Assembly (NCBI RefSeq): GCF_013522705.1
Contig: NZ_JAAMRE010000042.1
Coordinates: 1-45,399, forward strand
Reading direction: 5' to 3'
Length of the DNA: 45,399 nt
Source of the DNA: Pseudomonas lurida
Lineage (GTDB): Bacteria > Pseudomonadota > Gammaproteobacteria > Pseudomonadales > Pseudomonadaceae
Shown: piece by piece, positions 33,095 to 41,900 of the stretch
Layout of the letters: each line of letters opens with the position of its first letter
Numbering within the stretch: the first letter of the stretch is position 1
The notes under the pieces: generated by a model
The model's input: the letters and a program-made list of their open reading frames with translations, nothing else
Databases searched by the model: none
Told to the model about the DNA's origin: nothing
Program-made: the position numbers and the translations under genes

Positions 33095-33946
33095 TTAGTA
33101 AGCGATGCGAATATCGGCAAAATCCAGCTCGGGTTCCGCCTCGGTGGCTTCGTCGAACAACAGCCGATGAATCCGTCGCGCCGAGGCCTGAAAGTCGGCA
33201 CCGCCGAGGCTGTGCAGATCATATTGGTGACTGTGGATTTCCGCGCGCACGCGCCCGGGATGCGGTGACAGCAACAGGATGCGATTGCCCACCACCAGCG
33301 CCTCCTCAATGGAGTGCGTGACGAACAGCAAGGTGAAGCGCACCTCCTCCCAGAGCAACAACAGCTCTTCCTGCATCTTGCGCCGAGTCAGTGCATCGAG
33401 AGCGGCGAAGGGTTCGTCCATCAACAAAATTTTCGGTTGCATCGCCAGCGCACGGGCAATCGCCACGCGCGCCTTCATACCGCCGGACAGGGTGTGAGGG
33501 TACGCGTCGGCAAAAGCGCTGAGGCCGACTTTGTCGAGGTAATGCCGCGCACGGTCTTCGGCTTCGGCGCGCTTGCAGGTCTTCGACGCCAGCAGCGGGA
33601 ACATCACGTTCTGTTTGACGGTTTTCCACGGCGGCAACTGGTCGAACTCCTGGAACACCACGATGCGGTCGGGGCCCGGTTGCTCGACTTTTTGCCCCAG
33701 CAGGCGAATCTCGCCTTCGCAAGGTTTGATAAACCCGGCGATGGCTTTGAGCAACGTGGATTTGCCGCAGCCGGACGGGCCGAGCAACACGTAGCGGTCG
33801 GCCGGGTCGATCTCGAAGCTGACCTGGTGGGTGGCCCGTACCACGCGCTCGGCCGTGCGGTATTCCAGGCTGACGTTATCCACCGCCAGCAACGGCGCGC
33901 AGGGGGTCAGACTGCTGGCCGCGTGGCCTGGCAAAGGCGCGTTCAT
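33095..33946 (-). CDS. ABC transporter ATP-binding protein (SsuB/TauB-like)
   Basis: A 283-residue ATPase with all motifs: Walker A GPSGCGKST (56-64), Q-loop VFQEFDQLPPW (97-107), signature LSGGM (153-157), Walker B ILLMDEP (173-179) with D-loop AALD, and the switch His in LLFVTHSIEEAL. The Q-loop wording EFDQLPPWKTVKQNV is typical of the nitrate/sulfonate/taurine subfamily. A C-terminal extension of about 20 acidic residues (ATEAEPELDFADIR) goes beyond the usual family end. It starts 1 bp from the binding-protein stop, so translation is probably coupled. Confidence 0.93.
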   Translation of the reverse strand: MNAPLPGHAASSLTPCAPLLAVDNVSLEYRTAERVVRATHQVSFEIDPADRYVLLGPSGCGKSTLLKAIAGFIKPCEGEIRLLGQKVEQPGPDRIVVFQEFDQLPPWKTVKQNVMFPLLASKTCKRAEAEDRARHYLDKVGLSAFADAYPHTLSGGMKARVAIARALAMQPKILLMDEPFAALDALTRRKMQEELLLLWEEVRFTLLFVTHSIEEALVVGNRILLLSPHPGRVRAEIHSHQYDLHSLGGADFQASARRIHRLLFDEATEAEPELDFADIRIAY

Positions 33947-33947
33947 T

Positions 33948-34973
33948 TCAGCTTCCCTGCAGGGGTTTGGCGTCTTGGAAGAAGTAGTCCTGCCACGACT
34001 GCGGTTTGTGCTTGATAGCGCCGACGCGGTACAGGAACTCTGCCAGCGGGTAGGTGTTTTTCGGCGTGACGCTGAATTCGAACTGTGGGTTGTCGATGAT
34101 TTTGAGCAGCTCGGCGCGATCGATCCTGGCCTTGGTCACGCGCAGGTAAGTGTCGGCCGCCGCGCCTTTGTCGTTCTGGGCGAACTGTGCGGCTTCGGTC
34201 AAAGCGTCGACGAACGCTTTGTAAGTCTTGGGGTTGTCGTTGCGGAATTTTTCGGTGGCGAACAGCACGGTCGGCGAGTTCGGGCCCAGCAGGTCGTAGG
34301 TGTTGAGCACCACGTGCACGTTGGGGTTGGCCAGGGCTTGCTCCTGGAACGGCGGGTTGGAAAAGTGCCCGGTCAGTTCGGTGCCGCCGGCGATCAACGC
34401 TGCAGTGGCGTCGGGGTGCGGAACTGCGACGGTGTACTTGTCGAGGCGGTTGAAATCCTGGTCGCCCCACAGCTTAGCGGCGGCGTATTGAAGGAAGCGC
34501 GACTGCACCGACACACCGACTGCCGGAACCGCGATGCGGTCCTGGTCGGTAAAATCGGCGATGGTCTTGACCTTGGGGTTGTTGCTGACGAGGTAGTACG
34601 GAAAGTTACCCAGGGACGCGACGGCTTTGACGTTCTGCTTGCCGTGGGTGCGGTCCCAGATGGTCAACAACGGGCCGACGCCGGCCCCGGCGATGTCGAT
34701 GGAACCGGAGAGCAATGCGTCGTTGACTGCCGCGCCGCCGGAGAGTTGGGTCCAGTCGACCTTGATGTCGATGCCTTCCTGCTTGCCGTATTTTTCAATC
34801 AGATGCTGGTCGCGTACCACGTTGAGCAGCAGGTAGACGATGCCGAACTGTTCGGCGATGCGGATCTCGCCTTCGGCGTGCGCCCCCGATGGGGCCGCGA
34901 GGCTGCCGACCAACAGGCTGAAACCCAGGCCGACGCTGGCGGCCAGTCGTGCAAATGGAAGGTGTCTGGACAT
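33948..34973 (-). CDS. Periplasmic substrate-binding protein (SsuA/TauA-like)
   Basis: A 341-residue protein with a Sec signal peptide (about 1-33, VGLGFSLLVGSLAAPSGAHA-EG). The mature part has the NMT1/SsuA-type fold: IRIAEQFGIVYLLLNVVRDQ at the first strand, VDWTQLSGGAAVNDALLSGS (the conserved G-x-x-x-x-A-L substrate loop) and IDIAGAGVGPLLTIWDRTHG. TVAVPHPDATAALIAGGTEL follows in the second lobe. It should capture a small organic anion for the permease and ATPase downstream. Close linkage to a TauD-type dioxygenase suggests a sulfonate or sulfate ester, but the ligand cannot be read from sequence. Confidence 0.9.
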   Translation of the reverse strand: MSRHLPFARLAASVGLGFSLLVGSLAAPSGAHAEGEIRIAEQFGIVYLLLNVVRDQHLIEKYGKQEGIDIKVDWTQLSGGAAVNDALLSGSIDIAGAGVGPLLTIWDRTHGKQNVKAVASLGNFPYYLVSNNPKVKTIADFTDQDRIAVPAVGVSVQSRFLQYAAAKLWGDQDFNRLDKYTVAVPHPDATAALIAGGTELTGHFSNPPFQEQALANPNVHVVLNTYDLLGPNSPTVLFATEKFRNDNPKTYKAFVDALTEAAQFAQNDKGAAADTYLRVTKARIDRAELLKIIDNPQFEFSVTPKNTYPLAEFLYRVGAIKHKPQSWQDYFFQDAKPLQGS

Positions 34974-34986
34974 GGTCGTGCTCCGA

Positions 34987-35880
34987 TCAGAAAGGCGCGT
35001 CGCCCTGGATGGTGGTGCGAAACAGCTTGCGGCGCAGATGGCTTGGGCAACCGGCGGCCAGGTGGATCAGCGAGCGGTTGTCCCAGAACACCAGGTCGTG
35101 GGGCTGCCATTGATGGCGGTAGATGTTGTGCGCCAACACGCTGTGGGCGTAGAGCTGCGCTAGCAGGTCGCGACTTTCGTCCTCCGGCAACCCGACGATG
35201 CGCGTGGTGAACCCCTCACTGACAAACAGCGCCTTGCGGCCGCTTTCCGGGTGCGTACGTACGATGGGGTGCACCACTTCGGCGACTTGCGCCAGCTGCT
35301 CGGGCGTCAGGGTCGGGCGCCAGTTGCCTTCGAATTTGGTTTCGCTGTAACGCGCCGTGTAGGAGTGCGCGGCGCGGCGGCCTTCGACCGCCGTGCGCAG
35401 ATGCGCGGGCAACTGATCCCAGGCTTTGTGCATGTCTGCGAACAGCGTGTCGCCGCCCTCACTCGGCAGCTCCTGGGCGTGCAGCATCGAGCCGAGACTG
35501 GGCAGCTCTTTATAGGACAGGTCCGAGTGCCAGAATTTGCCGGCGTCTCCGAGGCCAATGGCCTGGCCGTTTTCGATGATATTGGAGACGATCAGGATTT
35601 CCGGATGATTGGCCAGCAGGAACTGCTTGAGCACGTGGATTTGCAGCACGCCAAAGCGCCGGCTGAAAGCGATCTGCTGCTGGGGAGTGATGCGTTGGTC
35701 GCGAAACACCACCACGTGGTGGTCCAGATGCGCGCGGTGGATGCGCGCGAAGTCGCGGTCGTTGAAGGGCCGGGATAAGTCCAGGCCAACCACCTCGGCG
35801 CCGACGCTGCCGGGAAGCGCACGAATTTCAAACGTTTGAAGGTGAGTAGCCTCGGATGCAACGGTAGAGACGGTGGACAT
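34987..35880 (-). CDS. TauD/TfdA-family Fe(II)/2-oxoglutarate dioxygenase
   Basis: A 297-residue enzyme. The facial triad is visible: H118-x-D120 in FWHSDLSY and the distal H273 in NRSLIHLA. R284 and R288 (HLRRKLFRTTIQGD) correspond to the 2-oxoglutarate-binding arginines, with the +11 and +15 spacing from the distal His seen in TauD. Members hydroxylate taurine, alkyl sulfates or phenoxyacetates, releasing sulfite, sulfate or phenol. First gene of the uptake operon, 13 bp before the binding protein. ATG 35880 gives a normal family length. TauD proper or an alkylsulfatase-type enzyme are both possible. Confidence 0.9.
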   Translation of the reverse strand: MSTVSTVASEATHLQTFEIRALPGSVGAEVVGLDLSRPFNDRDFARIHRAHLDHHVVVFRDQRITPQQQIAFSRRFGVLQIHVLKQFLLANHPEILIVSNIIENGQAIGLGDAGKFWHSDLSYKELPSLGSMLHAQELPSEGGDTLFADMHKAWDQLPAHLRTAVEGRRAAHSYTARYSETKFEGNWRPTLTPEQLAQVAEVVHPIVRTHPESGRKALFVSEGFTTRIVGLPEDESRDLLAQLYAHSVLAHNIYRHQWQPHDLVFWDNRSLIHLAAGCPSHLRRKLFRTTIQGDAPF

Positions 35881-36110
35881 GTGTTCACTCCCGGTCAGTC
35901 AGGAACTGAACTTTATAGACATAAGAACTTCAATTTAAATACTAATAAAGAATAACCATATGCGTGAAACTGACGGCAAGCACCAGGAAGTTCGCCGCCG
36001 AATCGTCCGAGCCTGGACGAGTTCGGCACCTGCTGTAAGACGTTATCAAACCCTGGCGTGAGCCCGCAGAGCGCCGTGTTGATACGCTTACAAGCCGAAA
36101 CCGTGCATGT
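35881..36110. promoter_or_regulatory. Intergenic region upstream of the tauD-like operon
   Basis: No gene is seen. On the minus strand, 35900-35930 contains AGTTC three times in direct order, around a TATAAA that could be a -10 element. The AT-rich stretch 35920-35960 contrasts with its surroundings. No CysB/Cbl site can be named by eye. The right part, 35970-36110, shows nothing I can support. Confidence 0.3.
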
Positions 36111-36141
36111 TTGACAAGCCTGGGAGCAGCCTCTAGTGTGC

Positions 36142-36153
36142 ATTGGATCCAAT
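36142..36153. promoter_or_regulatory. VanR-type operator (VanO) upstream of the GntR gene
   Basis: ATTGGATCCAAT is a perfect 12-bp palindrome, identical to the operator of Caulobacter VanR, a GntR/FCD vanillate repressor. It lies 38 bp upstream of the GTG of the gntR gene, with TTGACA at 36111-36116 about 25 bp before it as a possible -35 element (the -10 is poor, TAGTGT at 36134). The position suits autorepression by the adjacent regulator. Confidence 0.65.
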
Positions 36154-36191
36154 TAGCCATCATCCATTTCAGCAAGGAGGGCAGCGTAACC

Positions 36192-36902
36192 GTGACGCAG
36201 AAGCCGACACCTTTGAACAGCATCAAGATCAGCGGTCCCATCCCCGCCCACCTTGCCCGCTCTGTGATTGAAGAAACCCTGCGCAATGCGATACTCGATG
36301 GCCGCCTGCCTTGCGGGACGGCCATGCGCCAGCAGGAACTGGCCAGCCTCTTCGGGGTCAGCCGCATGCCGGTGCGCGAAGCTTTGCGTCAGCTGGAGGC
36401 CCAATCGCTGTTGCATGTAGTCACTCACAAGGGCGCCGTGGTTGCCCCCTTGATCGAAGACAATTCGGCCGAAACCTATGAGCTGCGGATGTTGCTGGAA
36501 TCCGAAGCGCTGCGCTTGTCGATTCCCTGGCTGACCGAGGCTGATATCGCCAATGCTGACGGGCTCATTCGTGCGCTGGAGCAGGAAAAGGACTACACCG
36601 AGATTGGCCGACTCAATCGCTTGTTTCACATGGCCCTGTACAGCAAAGCGCCTAATCAGCGGCTGCTGAAACTGGTGGAACATGGTCTGAATGAGGAAGA
36701 GCGCTTCCTGCGTTTCAACCTGGAGGCCATGGGACTGGGTCAGACGTCCCAGGAGGACCACCGCGAGCTGTTGAACCTGGTGGCGCAGAAGAAGATCCAG
36801 GAAAGCATTTTGACCCTGCGCAATCACCTGATGCGCGGGATGGAAGTGATCTCTACCTACCTTGATGGCCTTGGCAAGGCCGAGCGAAACAACCCGCACT
36901 AA
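36192..36902 (+). CDS. GntR-family regulator with FCD ligand domain (VanR-like)
   Basis: A 236-residue regulator. The N-terminal winged HTH contains VIEETLRNAILDGRLPCGTA and QQELASLFGVSRMPVREALR. The C-terminal FCD domain has the His ligands of the FadR/VanR group: H146 in LNRLFHMALY, H190 in EDHRELL and H212 in LRNHLMRGM. The usual first Asp is Asn142 here. GTG 36192 is chosen because AAGGAGG lies 11 nt upstream; the frame runs back to a TTG at 36111, but that would include the operator. Such proteins repress catabolic or transport genes until a small acid binds. It lies 381 bp before mgoB on the same strand, so it may or may not control the mgo operon. Confidence 0.88.
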   Translation: MTQKPTPLNSIKISGPIPAHLARSVIEETLRNAILDGRLPCGTAMRQQELASLFGVSRMPVREALRQLEAQSLLHVVTHKGAVVAPLIEDNSAETYELRMLLESEALRLSIPWLTEADIANADGLIRALEQEKDYTEIGRLNRLFHMALYSKAPNQRLLKLVEHGLNEEERFLRFNLEAMGLGQTSQEDHRELLNLVAQKKIQESILTLRNHLMRGMEVISTYLDGLGKAERNNPH

Positions 36903-36913
36903 AACCGCGTGCA

Positions 36914-36937
36914 CCCTGCCCCTTGAGCGAGGCAGGG
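36914..36937 (+). terminator. Terminator-like hairpin after gntR
   Basis: CCCTGCC (36914-36920) and GGCAGGG (36931-36937) form a 7-bp GC stem with a 10-nt loop, 11 bp after the gntR stop. No T run follows, so termination may be weak or Rho-aided, but it suggests gntR and mgo are separate transcripts. Confidence 0.45.
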
Positions 36938-37283
36938 CTACCTGATCCTGCGCAATTTCCCCATTAAATAAATAGGGCACATTCGCTTTGGCTTAATAAC
37001 CAAGCCGAGGCTGCCTGCTTGTGTGCGGAAACTTTCCCACTTTCAAAAACCAACTTACTGACAGCCCATATTATTTGGAAAAACATCTAACACATTTATA
37101 TGCTCGTCAAACTGTTTAACCTGACTATCATCTTCGCCATCAAACCAGACACCTTATCCAACGGTGCATTCCGGCAGGTTCCAAGGCGCGTGCCGAGCCT
37201 GGTTTAAATCTCTTATCGCTTTGCCGATCACAAAAGCTCATCGCTGTATTCACAGCAGACGCAACAACTTATAGGCAGCAACC
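36938..37283 (+). promoter_or_regulatory. Leader/promoter region of the mgo operon
   Basis: About 345 bp without a gene and clearly more AT-rich than the genes around it. TTGGAA (37075-37080) and TATATG (37097-37102), 16 bp apart, are a possible promoter that would give a leader of about 180 nt. No VanR-type box is seen here. The mgo/pvf operon is under Gac control in other pseudomonads, but no clear RsmA-type GGA hairpin is visible just before the mgoB start, and only AGG (weak) serves as a ribosome-binding site. Confidence 0.3.
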
Positions 37284-38042
37284 ATGCATCAACTTTTACT
37301 TGAACAAAAAAAGCAGCAGTTATGCGCTCACCCGCTCTTCAAACAAATTACATCTCTAAACAAGTTACAACTTTTCATGGAGAGCCATGTATTTGCTGTC
37401 TGGGACTTCATGACCATCACCAAACGGCTGCAACGGGAGTTGACGTGTACTCAACTGCCCTGGCTGCCACCTGCCAACCCGCAGGCAGCTCGCCTGATCA
37501 ATGAAATCGTGCTGGCGGAAGAGTCCGACACACACCCGCGCGACGGTCATTGCAGCCACTTCGAGCTGTATCTGGAGGCAATGTGCGAAATCGGCGCCAA
37601 CGCCAACGCGATCAACCGTTTCATGGCCCTGCTACGCCAGGGTGTGGCGCCGATCACAGCGTTGCATGAGGCTAAAGCCCCCTCGGGCGCCAGGCGCTTT
37701 GTCAGCGACACGCTGCGCGTGGCGTTGAACGCGCCGACTCACTGTGTCGCGGCGGTATTTCTTCATGGTCGCGAGCGTGTAATCCCCAGCATGTTCGAGC
37801 GCCTGCTGCTGGCCGACGCGCTGATTGAGGACCGCGCGCCCATCTTATGTGCCTACCTCAGACGCCATATCGAGCTGGACGCCCAGGATCACGCGCCGGC
37901 AGCAGAGCGCTTGCTCAGACAACTGACCGACGCACACCCGACGTATGCGCAGCAAGCCAACGAAACCGCGATCGTCGCGCTGGACAGCCGAATCACGTTC
38001 TGGGATGAGGTGCAGGTGTCGCTGCAGGAGGTACGTCCATGA
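37284..38042 (+). CDS. mgoB: MgoB / PvfA-like DUF3050 haem-oxygenase-like protein
   Basis: A 252-residue soluble helical protein of the DUF3050 family, which belongs to the haem-oxygenase-like diiron superfamily. Conserved features are HPLFKQITSLNKLQLFMESH, FAVWDFMTITKRLQRELT, LAEESDTH (78-84) and HCSHFELYLEAM (89-100). Possible metal ligands include H35, E80, H92 and the helix with H195, D199 and H203 (RRHIELDAQDHAP); this is inference. First gene of the four-gene mgo (pvf) operon, which makes diazeniumdiolate signals such as valdiazen and leudiazen in other pseudomonads. Its stop overlaps the next start by 4 nt. Confidence 0.9.
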   Translation: MHQLLLEQKKQQLCAHPLFKQITSLNKLQLFMESHVFAVWDFMTITKRLQRELTCTQLPWLPPANPQAARLINEIVLAEESDTHPRDGHCSHFELYLEAMCEIGANANAINRFMALLRQGVAPITALHEAKAPSGARRFVSDTLRVALNAPTHCVAAVFLHGRERVIPSMFERLLLADALIEDRAPILCAYLRRHIELDAQDHAPAAERLLRQLTDAHPTYAQQANETAIVALDSRITFWDEVQVSLQEVRP

Positions 38043-38986
38043 ACCTCGCCGGCTACCATTGCTTTGCCGACGATTGGGAACGCCGTGCAACCATTCGCAC
38101 CCGCCCGCGACGTCTGCTGGAAAACGACAATAAGCTGATCTTTCCAGTGTGCCGCCAGCCATTGGTGCTCAGCGCGACGTTCGTTGAACACTGCCCGCAG
38201 TGGCGCGAATTCGTACTGGTGCAAAGCTTTTATAAATTCATCAATGACGTGGTGATCTTCGAAACCGAAATCGTCGATAAAACCGCGCGCGCCATCGCCA
38301 AGAATCGCTTCTCGCTGGCCTTCCCGCTCGCCTGTCGCGTGGACGCGATGACCGTAGTGGTGGACGAGGATTACCACGCTCTGGTCGCGCTGGACTTCCT
38401 GCAACAGACCGTGGCGCTGACGGGCATTGCCCCCCTCGATCTGCCCTCGCACATTGAACTGAGCCGCGCGTTGCCGGCGGCGCAGGCACAGGCACCGGCT
38501 CACCTGCGCGACGCCGTGGAGCTGATTGGCGTGGCCATCGCCGAAAATACCGTGACCCACGATGTGGCGGCGTTTTCCAAGGACAGCAGCGTCAAGGGCG
38601 CCATCCGCGGCATGATGGCCGACCACCTGTTTGACGAAGGTCGGCACGCCCGGTTCTGGACCAGCCTGGTCCGCCTGTATTGGCAAGCGGCGAGCGCACA
38701 GGACCGGGATGCTATCGCGCATGTTCTGCCGACGTTTCTAGGGCACTACCTGACCCATGAGCTGCAGAAAAATTTCGACCTGCACCTGATCGACCACCTC
38801 GACATCAGCCCGAACGTGCGCAATGCGCTGCGTGATGACGTCAGGGCGCTGGCGTTTCCCATCCATCGCCAGCACCCCTTGATGAGCAATATCCTCGGTT
38901 TCCTGCAGAACAGCGGCCTGTTGCAGACGCCGAGTGTGGCGGACGCGTTGAACGCCTTCGCGCCGGGCCCCGGGGGGCTGGCATGA
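38039..38986 (+). CDS. mgoC: MgoC / PvfB-like AurF-family diiron N-oxygenase
   Basis: A 315-residue enzyme of the p-aminobenzoate N-oxygenase (AurF) family. The seven metal ligands of AurF (E101, E136, H139, E196, H223, E227, H230) have counterparts at E75, E110, H113, E169, H196, E200 and H203. The spacings are the same to within one residue, the last block being ADHLFDEGRHARF. A functional diiron site is therefore very likely. In the mgo/pvf pathway this enzyme oxidises an amino group on an amino-acid-derived intermediate, giving the N-oxidised unit of the product. ATG overlaps the mgoB stop (ATGA), and its own stop overlaps the mgoA start in the same way. Confidence 0.93.
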   Translation: MNLAGYHCFADDWERRATIRTRPRRLLENDNKLIFPVCRQPLVLSATFVEHCPQWREFVLVQSFYKFINDVVIFETEIVDKTARAIAKNRFSLAFPLACRVDAMTVVVDEDYHALVALDFLQQTVALTGIAPLDLPSHIELSRALPAAQAQAPAHLRDAVELIGVAIAENTVTHDVAAFSKDSSVKGAIRGMMADHLFDEGRHARFWTSLVRLYWQAASAQDRDAIAHVLPTFLGHYLTHELQKNFDLHLIDHLDISPNVRNALRDDVRALAFPIHRQHPLMSNILGFLQNSGLLQTPSVADALNAFAPGPGGLA

Positions 38987-41900
38987 GGCGCCTGACCATC
39001 GGCTGGCGCGGCACCAGCACGGCCCTGGCGGCCACCAGGCGGGTATTGGAGGAGTACGGGCACGCCTCGGCCGACGAAGCCATTGACCTATGGATTGAAG
39101 ATGGCAGCTCATCGCAGCCCCTGGATGGCGGTGACGCGGCCTGCATCCTGCTACGCCTGGGCGTTGGTCCGATCACCGAAAGCGGGCTGCCGGTACTGCA
39201 ATTGCGCGCTTATGACCGTGGGCACCGGCTGGTGGCCATGTTGGATGTCGTCGACGAGCCCAGCGGAAACGGCCAACGGCAGCGTCAACAGGTGACCCAT
39301 GCACTGGTCGAATGGGTGGCGCTGTTGGTCAGCGGTTTTTCGCGGGACCCCGCCTACTTCTCACCGACCGCAGCCACCAACGACTGGCCCGAACAAGGCC
39401 TGCAGGAGCTTGAGGCATTGGCGTTCCTGCATCGATTCAACCGCACGGCAAACCCCGAAGTGATGCAGCGGGCGCAAGTGGTCATGATTGACCGAATACA
39501 AGCCAGCCTGCAGGCCTTCGCCGAGCGGCCGGCGTTGAATATCGCCGGCACCACGGTGACTTACCGTGAATTGCATCTTCGCGCTCTGGCGATCCAACAA
39601 CGCTTGCGCCCTGTGCTGCAGCCCTTTGAAGCGCCTGCGGTTGTGGGCGTCTGCCTGGAAAAATCCCTGGATCTTTATGCCAGTATTCTTGCTGTGCTCG
39701 GCAGTGGTGCGGTGTACCTGCCACTGGAGCCAGACCAACCCGCGCAACGTCATCAGGCCATGCTCGAAGGCGCCCGGGCCGTCGTATTGCTGGATGCTGG
39801 TCAACATCCATTGCGCGAGCGTTTTACTGCGTTGGATGTCAGCACTGTAGAGTCAGTCGACGGTGGGCTCGCACTGATGTGCCATCAACCATGCCTGGAT
39901 GCGCCGTGCATGGTGCTCTACACCTCGGGCACCACGGGCCTGCCCAAAGGCGTTGTGTTGAGCGAAGGCAACCTGGCGCATTTCGCAGCCTGGTTCGGGT
40001 CGTGCATGGCGCTGGATGAGCACTGCCGCGTGCTGCAGTTTTCGCCACTGAGTTTCGACTCGTCGCTGATCGATATTTTCCCTGCCCTGATAGCGGGTGC
40101 CGAGTTGATCGTCCCCAGCCAGGCGCAACGGCGTGATCCGGTGCAACTACTGGCGCTGCTGCGCCGGCAGCGTATTACTCACGCATTCCTGCCGCCCGCG
40201 CTGCTTAGTATCCTGCCACTGGAGCAACCGCTGGGCCTGACACATCTGCTGACCGGCGGCGACGTCTGTGAACCTCATGTCATCGAGCAACTGGCCGGGC
40301 AGTGCCAGTTCCACAACCTGTATGGCCCTACCGAAATCACGGTGCTGGCCACTCACCGCACGTTCGTCCAGAGCGACAGTAATCGCAACCTCGGCCGCCC
40401 TATTGCCAATAGCCGGGTGCTGATCCTCGATGAACATTTGCAGCCGGTGGATGAACATGTAACGGGCGATGTGTATATCGTCGGCCCTGGGGTAAGCCTG
40501 GGTTACGTCAATGTACCGCAGCAGAACGATGGACCGTTTGTCGACCTGCCCATGCCGGGAGGCCAGGTAACGCGAGCCTATCGCAGCGGTGATCTGGCGC
40601 AGTGGACGCCCGACGGGATCCTGCTGGTCGGGCGACGCGATGACCAGGTGAAAATCCGTGGGTTCCGGGTGGAGCCTCAGGAAATCGAACACTGTTTGCG
40701 CAGCGGCCGGCTGTATCGCCAGGTTGCCGTGGCGATCGACCGTGACCACCGAATCTGCGCATTTGTCGCGCAGCCCGAACCGGACGCTACGCTAGAAACC
40801 GTGAAGCAGCATGCGCGGCAATGGTTGCCGGATTACATGCAGCCGGGAATATGGGTCGAGCTGCCAGGATTGCCCTGTTCCAGCAATGGGAAAGTCGACA
40901 GGCAGGCGCTGCTCGCATTGCCGGGGCGGTCAGGCAGGCAGGTCAACGGCGGCGTGACGCCGACATCGCTTCAAGCACGAGTGGCGCAATTGTGGGGCGG
41001 GGTGCTGGAGGTACCCGCCGCGCAGTTGTCGGTCGATGCCAGCTTCTTCGACCTGGGCGGTCACTCGATTTTGCTGTCGACGCTGTTGCTGCGCGTACGC
41101 GAAGAGTTTGGCCGCAGTTTCGCGTTGAGCCAGTTCATTGAAGTGCCCACGATCCGCACGCTCGCCATGTTGATGCAAGAGGGAGAGCGGCCTGACGCCT
41201 CCTGTGGCCAGGCCGTTCGGGATGCGCAACGTGAGTGGCGGGTGAAAGCCTTGCCCGAGCGGCTTGGGGGCAATCCGAAGAAGGTCGTGGTCACAGGGGC
41301 CAATAGCTTTGTGGGCGTTCATATTGTCGAAGCGCTTCTGGCCGGCGGGGCGGCCCAAGTGGCGTGTCTGGTACGCGAACAGCCGGGGCAGTGCGCAGCG
41401 GCGCGGTTCAATCAGGCACTGCGCGACTACCGCCTCGACCACCTGGACCTTGGCCGGGTGCGGGTATTGGCCGCCGACATCAGCCAACCTCGATTGGGGT
41501 TGGCCGACGCAGTGTATGACGAGCTTGCGAGGGAGTTCGGCGTACTGGTGCACAACGCGGCGCAGGTCAACCATGTGATGGACTACGCCTCACTGGCCAG
41601 GGACAACGTCGAACCCATCTTCGAATGCCTGCGTCTATGCGAGACCCACTGCAAGAAGGTGTTCAATTTTGTCTCGACGCTTTCAGCCGCCAGCTGCATC
41701 GATACCCAGGGCCATGTGCTGGAAGCTCAGGCCGGTGCCGCGCCGCCGCTGTTCATCAAGAATGGCTACAACCTGTCCAAGTGGACGGCTGAACGGCTGT
41801 TGGGGCGTGCGATCGAGCAAGGTGCATGGGTCAACATCCTTCGTCCGGGCAACGTCAGTTTCAACAGCCGCACCGGCGTTTGCCAACCGCAGAAAAATCG

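Noticed and set aside
33831..35210. 459-codon plus-strand frame
   Set aside because: Antisense to the binding protein and dioxygenase genes, which carry clear motifs.
36111..36191. Upstream extension of the GntR protein to a TTG at 36111
   Set aside because: It would place the perfect operator palindrome and a strong ribosome-binding site inside the coding sequence.
36153..36980. 275-codon minus-strand frame
   Set aside because: Antisense to the GntR gene, whose HTH and FCD motifs are clear.
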